Of a DNA stretch of 37,006 bases, positions 8,162 through 18,896 are shown one piece after another; position 1 is the stretch's first letter; each line of letters begins with the position of its first letter. The translations under genes and the position numbers were made by a program. The stretch is from Lachnospiraceae bacterium (GTDB taxonomy: Bacteria > Bacillota > Clostridia > Lachnospirales > Lachnospiraceae): NCBI GenBank assembly GCA_021201095.1, contig JAJQFO010000213.1, positions 1-37,006 on the forward strand, given 5' to 3'. Below the pieces are notes generated by a model that searched no databases, was not told the DNA's origin, and worked only from the letters and a program-made list of their open reading frames with translations.

Positions 8162-8274
8162 CTGTCTTTCCTTCTGCCTTTCGTTTTGACGTTTTCCGGT
8201 CATTTCCCGGCCGCTTTTGGTCTCTTTGCAATTGTTCTTTGGCCACTCCCCCTTCATTTTTCGATCAATTTCGG

Positions 8275-10750
<2,476 letters not shown>

Positions 10751-10843
10751 ATAATCAATGTCTCCTTTTCTTTTGTTTCATCGAATCCGCCTGTTAAACC
10801 AAACCGGCCGCGAATCCACGTCTCGTTTTCCCAAAACACGCTG

Positions 10844-11263
10844 CTACTCATGATCTCCAAACTCCAGATGTGCGTCCTCAAATACGGTAAGGTCAATGTC
10901 ATATTCCCGTTTTACCCGCTCCTTCAGCAGCTCACTGTCTGTTGAGAGAATGACCCACTGGCAGCCGCAGGCAATGACAAACCGCTTCTCTCCATGTTCC
11001 CTGGAAAGCTCCGCGAGCGCTTCCACGATCTGATTCAAATAGCGCCCGCTGGAAAAATCGCTCATCGACGGACAAAGCAGCGCTGCCCGCCCCTCACGCA
11101 TCAGCACCCCGATTCTCCGATATGGCTTATGGCGCAGGCAATTCACGGAACCCACAAAAAGCAGCATTCCCTTCTCCGACAATTCCTCCAGCAAATAGTC
11201 TCCTTTTCCTCCGCGGTGAGGCATACGCCCCTCGTCCATGTTTCTATTATTTTCTCTGTTCAT
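10844..11263 (-). CDS. Half-size nitrogenase component-1-like protein
   Basis: A 139-residue protein, first gene of the nitrogenase-like operon, with GGAGG 6-7 nt before its ATG. It matches a single N-terminal Rossmann domain of NifD/NifK-type proteins. LLFVGSVNCLRHKPYRR (34-50) resembles the segment with the first cluster cysteine, PSMSDFSSGRYLNQIVEAL (65-83) the di-x-x-G-x-x-x-L-x-x-x-I helix, and FVIACGCQWVILSTDSELL (95-113) the strand with a later cluster cysteine. Cysteines are at 42, 64, 99 and 101. Normal components are 400-500 residues with three such domains, so this is either a truncated gene or a genuinely minimal subunit. Its intact start, ribosome site and promoter favour a functional gene. 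It is complementary to the next protein, which lacks those cysteines. Confidence 0.68.
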   Translation of the reverse strand: MNRENNRNMDEGRMPHRGGKGDYLLEELSEKGMLLFVGSVNCLRHKPYRRIGVLMREGRAALLCPSMSDFSSGRYLNQIVEALAELSREHGEKRFVIACGCQWVILSTDSELLKERVKREYDIDLTVFEDAHLEFGDHE

Positions 11264-11355
11264 TTATTTCCTCCGTAGTATCATACCCTTTTTGACGCTC
11301 GAATCATATGATGATTATAGAAAGCCCGTATCAATTATTTAATTCACATGAGTTA

Positions 11356-11384
11356 ATCATATTCATTAATTATCTGTTTGTCAA
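11356..11384 (-). promoter_or_regulatory. Promoter of the nitrogenase-like operon
   Basis: On the reverse strand TTGACA (11379-11384), 17 nt and TATGAT (11356-11361), close to consensus. The spacer and downstream bases form AT-rich partial palindromes: TAATGAATATGATTA across the -10, and TAACTC-ATGT-GAATTA near the start site (11340-11355). They resemble a Fur-type 7-1-7 or similar operator, but that assignment is weak. The leader to the ATG at 11263 is about 85 nt. Confidence 0.7.
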
Positions 11385-11431
11385 GCAAAAAAACAGCCCG
11401 CAGCTCCTCCTCTGTCAGGGAAAGAGCTGCG
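11385..11431 (-). terminator. Rho-independent terminator of the iron-transport operon
   Basis: On the reverse strand CGCAGCTC and GAGCTGCG (11424-11431 and 11399-11406) pair over 8 bp and are followed after GGCTG by seven or more T. It lies 40 nt after the binding-protein stop codon and directly abuts the -35 box of the nitrogenase-like promoter, separating the two operons. Confidence 0.7.
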
Positions 11432-11470
11432 AACCGCCTTTCTTTTCTGCGCCAAAACGCTATTATACCA

Positions 11471-12415
11471 TTATTCCTCCGAAAGCAGCGCGCTCTCCAG
11501 ATCCGCAAGCATCGTATCCAGTGCGGTAATCCCGCCTTCTGCGGTGTACCACACAGCCGGATGCTCCAGATACACGATGTTGCCATTCTGGTATGCGTCC
11601 GTCTGCATCACCAGCTCATTTTCCATGATCTCCTGCGCCAGCTGCGCACCCTCTGTCTGAATCGCCGCATCGCGGTCCATCACAAAAATATAATCCGGAT
11701 TCTGCTCCAGAACGGTCTCAAACGAGGACTCATTGCCATGTGTGGAGGTCGAGTCCGCCGCAGTCAGATTTTCAAAACCGATCTCCACGCCAATGATGGA
11801 GCAGCGGCCATCGTTTCCAAGCAGATTGAAGCTGCCGCTGGTGCACATACCGACAAGAGCTGTCTTGCCCGCTGCTACTTCCTGGAGCGCTGCGATCCGG
11901 TCGTCAAAGGCTGCCATTTTTTCATCAATCTGATCCTCGAGTCCAAAGATGGAAGCGATGGTTGTCGCATTCTTACGAACGCTTTCTACCAGGCCGATTT
12001 CACTGTCCGTCGCCAGATACACGACAGGCGCGATCTCGCTCAGGTCGTCATAAATCGAGCTCAGACGGCCGCCGATAAAAATAATATCCGGCTCGCATTC
12101 CATGACTGCTTCCAGATCCGCCTCTTTAATATTTCCAAGATTCAGAATATTTTCATCCTCCGAGTAGGAAGAGAGGTAATCAATCGAAGTGCTGGCGGTG
12201 CCAACCACCCGGTCGCCCAGGCCAAGGTTATCCAGGATGTCCAGGGAAGCCAGATCCAGGATCGCGATACGTTCCGGATCATAAGGAACCTCCACCTCTG
12301 CCGCTTCGCCATCCGCGTTCAATGCGCTGATGGTGATCGTTTCTGCTTCTTCCGCACAGCAGGCTGTACTGATAGTCATTGCCGCGACAAGCGCAGCGAA
12401 AATAAGTCTTTTCAT
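11471..12415 (-). CDS. Siderophore ABC transporter binding protein, FatB/CeuE/YclQ family
   Basis: A 314-residue secreted binding protein. The N-terminus MKRLIFAALVAAMTISTACC is a signal peptide with Cys-Cys just past the hydrophobic core. It is a weak lipobox, so lipid anchoring is likely but not certain. Family-typical motifs follow: VPYDPERIAILDLASLDILDNLG, then LGNIKEADLEAVMECEPDIIFIGG and YIFVMDRDAAI, as in class III iron-siderophore binding proteins. It is the last gene of a four-gene operon in the same order as yclNOPQ (two permeases, ATPase, binding protein). The substrate is probably a ferric siderophore or another metal chelate; the exact ligand cannot be read from sequence. Confidence 0.87.
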   Translation of the reverse strand: MKRLIFAALVAAMTISTACCAEEAETITISALNADGEAAEVEVPYDPERIAILDLASLDILDNLGLGDRVVGTASTSIDYLSSYSEDENILNLGNIKEADLEAVMECEPDIIFIGGRLSSIYDDLSEIAPVVYLATDSEIGLVESVRKNATTIASIFGLEDQIDEKMAAFDDRIAALQEVAAGKTALVGMCTSGSFNLLGNDGRCSIIGVEIGFENLTAADSTSTHGNESSFETVLEQNPDYIFVMDRDAAIQTEGAQLAQEIMENELVMQTDAYQNGNIVYLEHPAVWYTAEGGITALDTMLADLESALLSEE

Positions 12416-12488
12416 TTACATAATCTCCTTTTTTTGAAAGTACTGAAACAATAGAATGATGTGTAACCAGGAAACCTTTCCTGCTTTT

Positions 12489-13241
12489 TCAATAATAAAT
12501 CGACAGCGGTTTCCCCTCAATCTCCATAATCTCAAAATCTACATTATAAATGCGCGCCAGGGTCTCCTTTGTCATCACCTCCTTCACGGTACCGAATTTT
12601 TCAATTTTCCCGTCCTTGAACGCACAGATGTAGTCTGAGTAAAATGCCGCATAATTGATTTCGTGCAGCACTAAAATCACCGTCTTCCCAAGCTCATCGC
12701 AGAGGCGACGGACAATTTTCATCATATTGGTGGCATGGTAAATATCAAGATTATTTGTCGGTTCATCCAGCAGGATGTACTCCGTATCCTGAGCAATCAC
12801 CATTGCAATATAAGCCCTCTGGCGCTGCCCGCCCGAAAGCTCGTCGATAAACCGATCCTCAAAGTCTTCCAGTTCCATGTAAGCGATCGCCCGGCTGATA
12901 ATTTCTTCATCCTCCTTCGTCGTATGATTTCCGGAATAAGGAAAGCGCCCAAAGGTCACCAGTTCCCGAACTGTCAGCTTCATCTGAATGTTATTCGTCT
13001 GAGTAAGAATCGCCAGGCGCTTCGCCAGATCGCGGCTTTTCCACTGCGAAATATCCTTCCCTTCAAAATCCACCTCGCCGCCATCCCGCGCAATCAGCCG
13101 GGACAGGATATTTAATACGGTCGATTTACCGGCGCCGTTCGGCCCGATCATAGAGATGACCGCCTGCTTCGGAATCTCAAAGCTGACGCCATCGACTACC
13201 GTTTTTCCGTCATATTGCTTCGTCAGTTTTTTAGCAAACAT
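12489..13241 (-). CDS. Iron-siderophore ABC transporter ATP-binding protein (FecE/YclP type)
   Basis: A 250-residue ATPase with Walker A GPNGAGKST (33-41), Q-loop LAILTQTNN, signature LSGGQRQRAYIA, Walker B YILLDEPTNNLD and switch His in VLHEIN. The closest family is FepC/FhuC/YclP. GGGAG precedes the ATG. It is separated from the second permease by 184 bp carrying a dispersed repeat but is on the same strand and in a conserved order, so it probably belongs to the same operon. It powers the import carried out by the two FecCD permeases. Confidence 0.92.
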   Translation of the reverse strand: MFAKKLTKQYDGKTVVDGVSFEIPKQAVISMIGPNGAGKSTVLNILSRLIARDGGEVDFEGKDISQWKSRDLAKRLAILTQTNNIQMKLTVRELVTFGRFPYSGNHTTKEDEEIISRAIAYMELEDFEDRFIDELSGGQRQRAYIAMVIAQDTEYILLDEPTNNLDIYHATNMMKIVRRLCDELGKTVILVLHEINYAAFYSDYICAFKDGKIEKFGTVKEVMTKETLARIYNVDFEIMEIEGKPLSIYY

Positions 13242-13369
13242 TGTCTGCTCCCTTCTTTTTTATGCACAAGGATACGCAAAAAATATACCTGCTTTGCCTG
13301 CATCCTGATTCTCCGATTTCGCCAGCATCTTCGCTGTGCTCCGGGCGATGAAAATCTCACCTAAAATGC

Positions 13370-13411
13370 GGGATGCCCACACCCGCAATCAGAGATTGTG
13401 GACATACCACG
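13370..13411 (-). repeat. Dispersed 42-bp repeat, copy B
   Basis: Reverse complement of 4797-4838 with 3 mismatches in 42 bp. It sits between the second permease and the ATPase gene, inside a probable operon. No coding function is seen. Confidence 0.8.
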
Positions 13412-13425
13412 CTCCTGCATTACTA

Positions 13426-14397
13426 TTATCTTCTCGAATTTCTCAGTATCAAATACAAAAAATAAATTCCGCCCCACAGGGTAATAAACACACTGACCGG
13501 AACGGAGTATACAAACACCCGCTCCACAACCAGCTGTCCCGCAACCAGTACCAGCATGCCAAACAGGGTGGAACCGATGATCAGTTCCGAATGGCGGTAG
13601 GTCTTCAAAAGCTGCCGCGACAGGTTCGCGATAATCAATCCAAGAAAAGAAATCGGCCCGACCATTGCCGTCGCCACTGCGATATAAAGCGTCACGCACA
13701 GCAGAAGCCTGCGGATACATCTGTCATAATCAACACCCAGATTGATCGCCTGATTTTTCCCAAGCGTAATCACATCCAGCAAGGCCAGTTCCTTTCGGAA
13801 AAGAAATGCCAGAGCTGCAAGTACAAGCACAGAAAAAACAATAATCTCGGTATTGATATTGTTAAAGCTCGCGACCAGCGTTGCCAGCAGGGTGTCATAC
13901 TCATTCGGATCCATGACCCGCGTCAGCGGCGACGGAATACTGGATAAAAAGGACCTCAGCCCCGTGCCGCCCAGCAGGACATAAAGAACATTGTGCCCGG
14001 TCTTTTTAAACAGATAGCTGTAGATAATCGTCGCCGTGATTCCCATCAGCACCAGGTCAATGCCAAACGCCAGATTCGATTTCGTCATGATAAAGCTGGT
14101 TGTGCCAAAGACAAAAACCACCGCCGTATGAATCAATGTGTACAGCGAATTCATTCCCAGCAGACACGGCGTCACAATCGTATTGTTGATAATCGACTGA
14201 AACACGATCGACGCGCTGCCGATGGCAAATGCGGTAATCAGCATCGCAGCCAGCTTTGGCGTGCGGATTTTCATAGAGTAGTGAAACAGCTTCGGATTGG
14301 CGAATTTCACACCAATCGTCATGTAAAGAATCGCCGCCAGAATGACAAGCACACCCAGGATGGCCAGCTTCCGGAGGTTCGAAATATTCTCTTTCAT
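13426..14397 (-). CDS. Iron-siderophore ABC transporter permease 2 (FecCD/YclO type)
   Basis: A 323-residue membrane protein with 8-10 hydrophobic segments. The FecCD hallmark is near the end: VGPISFLGLIIANLSRQLL (ATPase-coupling helix), then GMLVLVAGQLVVERVF. Its start codon overlaps the stop of the first permease (ATGA, 14394-14397), so the two half-channels are translated together and likely form a heterodimer. It takes the iron complex from the binding protein and passes it to the cytoplasm. Confidence 0.9.
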   Translation of the reverse strand: MKENISNLRKLAILGVLVILAAILYMTIGVKFANPKLFHYSMKIRTPKLAAMLITAFAIGSASIVFQSIINNTIVTPCLLGMNSLYTLIHTAVVFVFGTTSFIMTKSNLAFGIDLVLMGITATIIYSYLFKKTGHNVLYVLLGGTGLRSFLSSIPSPLTRVMDPNEYDTLLATLVASFNNINTEIIVFSVLVLAALAFLFRKELALLDVITLGKNQAINLGVDYDRCIRRLLLCVTLYIAVATAMVGPISFLGLIIANLSRQLLKTYRHSELIIGSTLFGMLVLVAGQLVVERVFVYSVPVSVFITLWGGIYFLYLILRNSRR

Positions 14398-15452
14398 TTC
14401 TTGGCTCCTCCTTCCTCTGCCTTTTTCTGCACACCAAAATGTTTGCTGAGAACGTCTCCGACATTGACCGCTTTCCGCCCATGCCTCAGACGGTACATCA
14501 AAAGCCCGATAAACAGAATGCTGCCGAGAATACCGATGATCAGCTCGATCGGCAGCTCATAGGGCGCAATCACCACACGCCCGATCATATCGCATACCAG
14601 CACGAAGATTGCCCCAAAAAGCGCGATATCCGGCAGAGTCCCCCGAATTTTATCGCCCTTGAACATTGCCACCAGATTCGGCACAATCAGGCCGATATAA
14701 GAAATGGAGCCAACCACTACCACCACGCTCGCCGTGATCAGTGCGGCAATGGTCAGTCCGCCAAACAGCACCAGATTGTAGTGGACTCCCAGGTTATTGG
14801 AAAAATCCTTTCCCATACCGACAATGTTAAAATGATTCGCGAATATGAAAGCCAGAATCAGCATCGGCACCACCAGATACACCAGTTCATAGCGCCCGCG
14901 GATGATCATCGAAAAATGCCCGACCGTCCAGGTGGAAAGTGCCTGCGTCATTTCGTAGCGATAGGCAAAATAATTTGTAATCCCCGTAATCACATTGCCA
15001 AACATAATGCCCACCAGCGGCACCATCACCACGTCCTTAAACTGAATCCGCTGGATAAACCAGACAAAAATCCAGGTGCCAAGAATCGCGGTTGTAAACG
15101 AGAACAGCGCCCGGCTCCAGATCGTCGAATTCGGCATAAACAACAGTGCCAGTAAAATCCCCAGCTCCGCGGAGGAGATCGTCGCGCCGGTTGTCGGCGA
15201 GACAAACTTATTCATGCAAAGCTGCTGCATAATCAGCCCCGCTACACTCATGCCCATACCCGTACATAAAATTGCCAGCAGCCTCGGCAGTCTCGAGGCC
15301 ATAAAAATCAGCCACTGCTCGGAATCTCCCGCGGCCAGACCTGCCAGATTCACATCAATCACGCCGACAAAGAGTGAGAAAAAAGAAAGTAAAATCAATG
15401 CCACTCCAAGCAGCACTGTACTCCGGTGTTCTTTCAAAAATCCTTGTTTCAT
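14394..15452 (-). CDS. Iron-siderophore ABC transporter permease 1 (FecCD/YclN type)
   Basis: A 352-residue FecCD-family permease. Motifs are SRLPRLLAILCTGMGMSVAGLIMQ near the N-terminus, SPTTGATISSAELGILLAL, and the coupling loop VGSISYIGLIVPNLVAMFKG. It has about ten membrane segments. Start at ATG 15452 with GGAGG upstream. First gene of the operon, preceded by a structured leader with a terminator-like hairpin and a palindromic operator. Confidence 0.9.
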   Translation of the reverse strand: MKQGFLKEHRSTVLLGVALILLSFFSLFVGVIDVNLAGLAAGDSEQWLIFMASRLPRLLAILCTGMGMSVAGLIMQQLCMNKFVSPTTGATISSAELGILLALLFMPNSTIWSRALFSFTTAILGTWIFVWFIQRIQFKDVVMVPLVGIMFGNVITGITNYFAYRYEMTQALSTWTVGHFSMIIRGRYELVYLVVPMLILAFIFANHFNIVGMGKDFSNNLGVHYNLVLFGGLTIAALITASVVVVVGSISYIGLIVPNLVAMFKGDKIRGTLPDIALFGAIFVLVCDMIGRVVIAPYELPIELIIGILGSILFIGLLMYRLRHGRKAVNVGDVLSKHFGVQKKAEEGGAKK

Positions 15453-15519
15453 GTAAACCTCCGAAAAAGAACAGCAGGCTGTTCTGAATGGTTAAAAACA
15501 GCAGCACTGTGCATAAAAC

Positions 15520-15551
15520 AAAAAAAAGCATCCACTATAGAGTGTAGTGGA
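15520..15551 (-). terminator. Terminator-like hairpin in the leader of the iron-transport operon
   Basis: On the reverse strand TCCACTA and TAGTGGA (7-bp arms, 7-nt loop, 15531-15551) are followed after TGC by eight T. It lies between the operon promoter and its first gene, so it can act as an attenuator, or it may end transcripts entering from upstream. A second palindrome GAACAG-CAGG-CTGTTC (15469-15484) sits just before the ribosome binding site. Confidence 0.6.
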
Positions 15552-15581
15552 CTGCTATCCGGTAAGTTCTGTAAATCTTTT

Positions 15582-15636
15582 ATTAGTTTAAACTAATTTT
15601 CGTTAGGATATTAGCACAGATTGACATAGAATGCAA
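15582..15636 (-). promoter_or_regulatory. Putative promoter and perfect palindromic operator of the iron-transport operon
   Basis: On the reverse strand TTGCAT (15631-15636), 17 nt and TAATAT is a weak promoter. Just downstream ATTAGTTTAAACTAAT (15582-15597) is a perfect 16-bp palindrome with TTAG...CTAA ends, like DtxR/IdeR-type metal-repressor boxes. Iron or manganese repression through it is inference. Confidence 0.5.
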
Positions 15637-15978
15637 GCATTATTTTCATGTTTGTGTAATTACACTTACACAAATTCAGAGGCTTCTCTTCCTGACAGCA
15701 GTACAGCCGGGAATCATGTGCAGAGCGGCAACAGCAGCAGCGGCTCCATATTCTCCTCACAGTCAGCGCTCAGCAACCAGCTAACCGACGAAGAGCAGGA
15801 ACAGCTGGCAGCCGAACAGGCTTCGGCAGGGACTACGATCAATTGGACCTTTTTCGACGCGAATACCGTAATGAGAGAGAATGTGACCTCCACGGACGCG
15901 ACAGAGCACATGAACACCTGGCGCGTAGCATATGATCTGGATACGGTAAGAGAATGGCTGTTTGAACAGACACTGTAA
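15631..15978 (+). pseudogene. C-terminal remnant of an alpha/beta-hydrolase (esterase/peptidase-like)
   Basis: An open frame of 115 codons from 15631 whose last 65 residues look like the end of a prolyl-oligopeptidase-type or carboxylesterase-type hydrolase: TEHMNTWRVAYDLDTVREWLFEQ, where the His-Met-x-x-Trp-x-x-Ala-Tyr-Asp stretch would carry the catalytic histidine. The nucleophile and oxyanion regions are absent. The first 40 codons are low-complexity Ser/Asn-rich or overlap palindromic regulatory DNA, and no ribosome binding site precedes the ATG. A strong terminator follows on the same strand. Most likely the 3' end of a gene whose front was lost. A small expressed protein cannot be excluded. 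Confidence 0.5.
15651..15674. promoter_or_regulatory. Inverted repeat upstream of the iron-transport promoter
   Basis: Arms TTTGTGTAA (15651-15659) and TTACACAAA (15666-15674) with a 6-nt centre; the inner GTGTAATTACAC is itself a perfect palindrome. It lies about 15 bp upstream of the -35 box of the iron operon and inside the start of the esterase-remnant reading frame. It is a candidate regulator binding site. Confidence 0.5.
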
Positions 15979-16024
15979 GAACGGAATCACAAACAGAAAC
16001 ATGAGCCGCCAGGCACGCATGATC

Positions 16025-16064
16025 AACAGGCCGGATAAGAAAGTATCCGGCCTGTTCTGCTTTT
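16025..16064 (+). terminator. Strong intrinsic terminator after the esterase remnant
   Basis: Perfect 13-bp arms AACAGGCCGGATA and TATCCGGCCTGTT around a 6-nt loop, followed on the plus strand by CTGCTTTTATCC. It lies between the remnant and the convergent rhamnosidase gene and may work in both directions, although no T-run follows on the reverse strand. Confidence 0.65.
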
Positions 16065-16106
16065 ATCCCTCTTTACGATTTTCTGTTTTTCCGGTTTTAT
16101 GCTTTT

Positions 16107-18893
16107 CTACATTTCACCAGTTTTTTCGACGCAGATTTTCGCACTGCCCTTTTGTTTCCTGATCTGATATCGTCCAGGATTCAGATCTGCTGTTTCCGTC
16201 CCCAGTCTGACCTGACACTTCGCCGGCGTTTCGATCTCCATTCTGACCTGCTCCTTCTCGCGCTTCCAGCTGCAGGATACGGTTCCGAACGGCAACTTCA
16301 GGGCTGTCTTTGCCCAGCTGACTTCCCGGTCTGTATCGGGCATAATCAGGATCCCGTCCCGCATCGCATAATCGATCTGGATTCCGCCGATATGCCGGTA
16401 TATCCACTCTCCGACACTTCCCAGTGAATAATGATTCATTGAGGAATCGGTCGGATGGCCGTCCGGCAGCACCGCCATCCAGCTTTCCCAGATGGTCGTC
16501 GCACCCTGCTTTACCTGGTACAGCCAGGAGGGCGGCTCCATCTGATAGAGAAGCTCATAAGCCAGATCCGTATAGCCGTTATCACACAAGACATCCAGCA
16601 GATACGGGGTTGTCACAAAGCCGGTATCCAGCCTGGTTCCGTTGCTTCGTATCAGCTCTGAGAGCTTTTTGGCCACCTTTTGCCCAAGCGTGCCTGTCGC
16701 GATACCAGCATAGAGCACGATCACATACAATCCCTGAAGATTTCCTTTCACAGTGCCGTCCTCGGAAATATACTCTTCGCGGACAGCAGAGCGGACCTGC
16801 TCCAGCAGTCTGGATGTCTGGGATCGTTTTTCCAGAAGGGCCTGTTTTCCTTCCTGATCATCCCGTTCTTCCTGATCTTCATCTTTATCAGCCAGCAGCG
16901 CGTCCAGCACCTCGAGGTATGCCTTAAGCGTCACTGCATAAAACGACGAGCTGATGACCTCTGCGGTCGCCGCGCGTCCCAGCGCCATTCCGTTTTTCTG
17001 CTTCATAAAGCTCGGTATCAGCCAGTCGCCGTACTGATGCCCGCTGCGCCACAGGTAAGGGCATCTCGTCTTTTCTTCTTCGGTCATGGATTCATAATTA
17101 TCCGGCAGAATTTTCCGTGCATTTTCGATAAATCCGAGCCAGTGCTCCATCATCTCCAGATTTTCTTCCAGAATGGAAAGGTCGCCCGTCTTGCGGTAAA
17201 GGTACAGCGGCACCAGTACACAGCTGTCGCCCCAGGCAGCGGACGTATTGTCCTTCCGCTTCTGCGCGTTCCGCTGAATCTGGTCATTGATGGGAAAGGC
17301 CGGCACATAGTTTGGAATTTCTCCATCCGGCCGCTGCTCTTCGCGCATATTCGCCAGCCAGCCTTTTAAAAAGCCTCTGACATCCGCGTAGCAAGCAGCG
17401 GTCGGCGTAAAGATCTGGATGTCTCCAGTCCAGCCCATCTTTTCCCGCTGCGGGCAGTCTGTGGGAATGCTGACAAAGTTGCTCTGCATGCTCCAGCGAA
17501 TGTTATGATCCAGTTGATTGAGTGCTTCTTCCGAACAGGAAAATTCCCCTGTATAAGACAGCGGTGTCCCCACCACATCCGCATAGATCGATTCGATTTC
17601 GTCCTCTGTCACTCCCGTAATCCTGACATATCGAAAACCATGATAGGTAAAGCGAGGGGCAAATTCCACCGGCCAGCTGTCACAGATCAGAGCATCCCGC
17701 TGCTGCTTGTTGCGCCCTACAATATTCTGAAAGAATTCCCCATTCTCATCCAGAGCCTCGCAGTGCTCCAGCACAATCTCTCTTCGCCCCTGCGCGTTTA
17801 GCTGAAGGCGGACGGTTCCCGCCATCGTCTGCCCAAAATCCGCGATCAGATCTCCCTTCGGCGTACGCATCAGCGTTCCTTTAAGGGAATCCAGAACTGT
17901 AAGCGGACGAATCGGCTGCGCCACCAGATTGCTTTTTGTTCTCAAAGCTTCATCCGGAATCAAGCAACGGCTCCCCGCTGCCTGCTCTGCGCTCCGGCAC
18001 CGCTTCCATTCCTGTGGAAGCATGGTCAGGTCCCATTTTTCCCCAATATATAAATCCGCGTATCGAATCTGGGATTCCCGGCACTCACAGGTCTCATCCG
18101 TGCATAAAACCATCGGTTCCCCCTGTGCCGTTTTCCCCTGCTCCCAGAGCTCTGCCTGTGCCAGAAGAGCCAGCCGCTCGCCGTACTGGCAGCTGTCGCC
18201 GGAAAGACCAATCCGTCCGCTCCACCAGCCGTCGGCCAGAAGAAAACGGAGTTCATTTTCGCCTTCCTGCAAAAGCTCTGTGATCTCATATCTCTGATAA
18301 TACAGTCTTTTCGGATAAACCGAAATCTCCGGAGCCAGTCTGCGCGTATCCGGCCTTTTCCCATTCACGTATACCTCATATACACCGCGGGCCGTCGCGT
18401 ACAGAACCGCCTGCTGCGGGCATTTCTCAAGGGAAAAAATCTTTCGGATTTCCTGTACAGAACGCAGCTTTTCCTCCTGCAGCGTTCCCCACGTAGCAGG
18501 GTTGAAAATCTGGTAAAACAGAATCTCCGGCTCTCTGGCGGCTGCCTCCTGGACCGGCTCAATCCAGGAGGCCTGCCATCCATTTCCCAGAAAACCCGTA
18601 TCGAAGCGAGCTTCCATTTCCGAAGCCTCCGCTTTCGATCCGGAAATAGTTCTGCGGACACTCACTCTTACCAGATAGGTGGTATGCGGCAAAAGCGGTT
18701 TCCCCTGATAGTTGAAATAAATATCGCCTTTGCCGATATAATGCCAGTCCGTTTCGCAGCCGTGGCTCACAACAATTTCCGTCTCATCCGCAAAACCACC
18801 CTCGGTATATACGGCGATCTGCGGCGAAGTCTCATCCGTAAACGCGTACCCCGGCTGACCACATATCTGAATCTCTCTGATTTTCAGTTCCAT
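16107..18893 (-). CDS. Alpha-L-rhamnosidase, glycoside hydrolase family 78
   Basis: A 928-residue cytoplasmic enzyme with no signal peptide that removes terminal alpha-L-rhamnose from plant glycosides or pectin-derived oligosaccharides. N-terminal beta-domains carry YVNGKRPDTRRLAPE and LADGWWSGRIGL, typical of GH78. The (alpha/alpha)6 catalytic domain has DCPQREKMGWTGD at 479-491, giving the conserved acidic residues Asp479, Glu484 and Asp491. GATTIWESW near 797-805 supplies the probable catalytic base Glu803. Residues 668-692 are an acidic insertion. It starts 3 bp after the permease stop codon, last gene of the transporter operon, so substrates are probably imported intact and cleaved inside. 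Confidence 0.92.
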   Translation of the reverse strand: MELKIREIQICGQPGYAFTDETSPQIAVYTEGGFADETEIVVSHGCETDWHYIGKGDIYFNYQGKPLLPHTTYLVRVSVRRTISGSKAEASEMEARFDTGFLGNGWQASWIEPVQEAAAREPEILFYQIFNPATWGTLQEEKLRSVQEIRKIFSLEKCPQQAVLYATARGVYEVYVNGKRPDTRRLAPEISVYPKRLYYQRYEITELLQEGENELRFLLADGWWSGRIGLSGDSCQYGERLALLAQAELWEQGKTAQGEPMVLCTDETCECRESQIRYADLYIGEKWDLTMLPQEWKRCRSAEQAAGSRCLIPDEALRTKSNLVAQPIRPLTVLDSLKGTLMRTPKGDLIADFGQTMAGTVRLQLNAQGRREIVLEHCEALDENGEFFQNIVGRNKQQRDALICDSWPVEFAPRFTYHGFRYVRITGVTEDEIESIYADVVGTPLSYTGEFSCSEEALNQLDHNIRWSMQSNFVSIPTDCPQREKMGWTGDIQIFTPTAACYADVRGFLKGWLANMREEQRPDGEIPNYVPAFPINDQIQRNAQKRKDNTSAAWGDSCVLVPLYLYRKTGDLSILEENLEMMEHWLGFIENARKILPDNYESMTEEEKTRCPYLWRSGHQYGDWLIPSFMKQKNGMALGRAATAEVISSSFYAVTLKAYLEVLDALLADKDEDQEERDDQEGKQALLEKRSQTSRLLEQVRSAVREEYISEDGTVKGNLQGLYVIVLYAGIATGTLGQKVAKKLSELIRSNGTRLDTGFVTTPYLLDVLCDNGYTDLAYELLYQMEPPSWLYQVKQGATTIWESWMAVLPDGHPTDSSMNHYSLGSVGEWIYRHIGGIQIDYAMRDGILIMPDTDREVSWAKTALKLPFGTVSCSWKREKEQVRMEIETPAKCQVRLGTETADLNPGRYQIRKQKGSAKICVEKTGEM

Positions 18894-18896
18894 CTG

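Noticed and set aside
11378-12454. 358-codon plus-strand frame opposite the iron-binding-protein gene
   Set aside because: It is the antisense of a well-supported gene with signal peptide and conserved motifs; no plus-strand ribosome site or domain.
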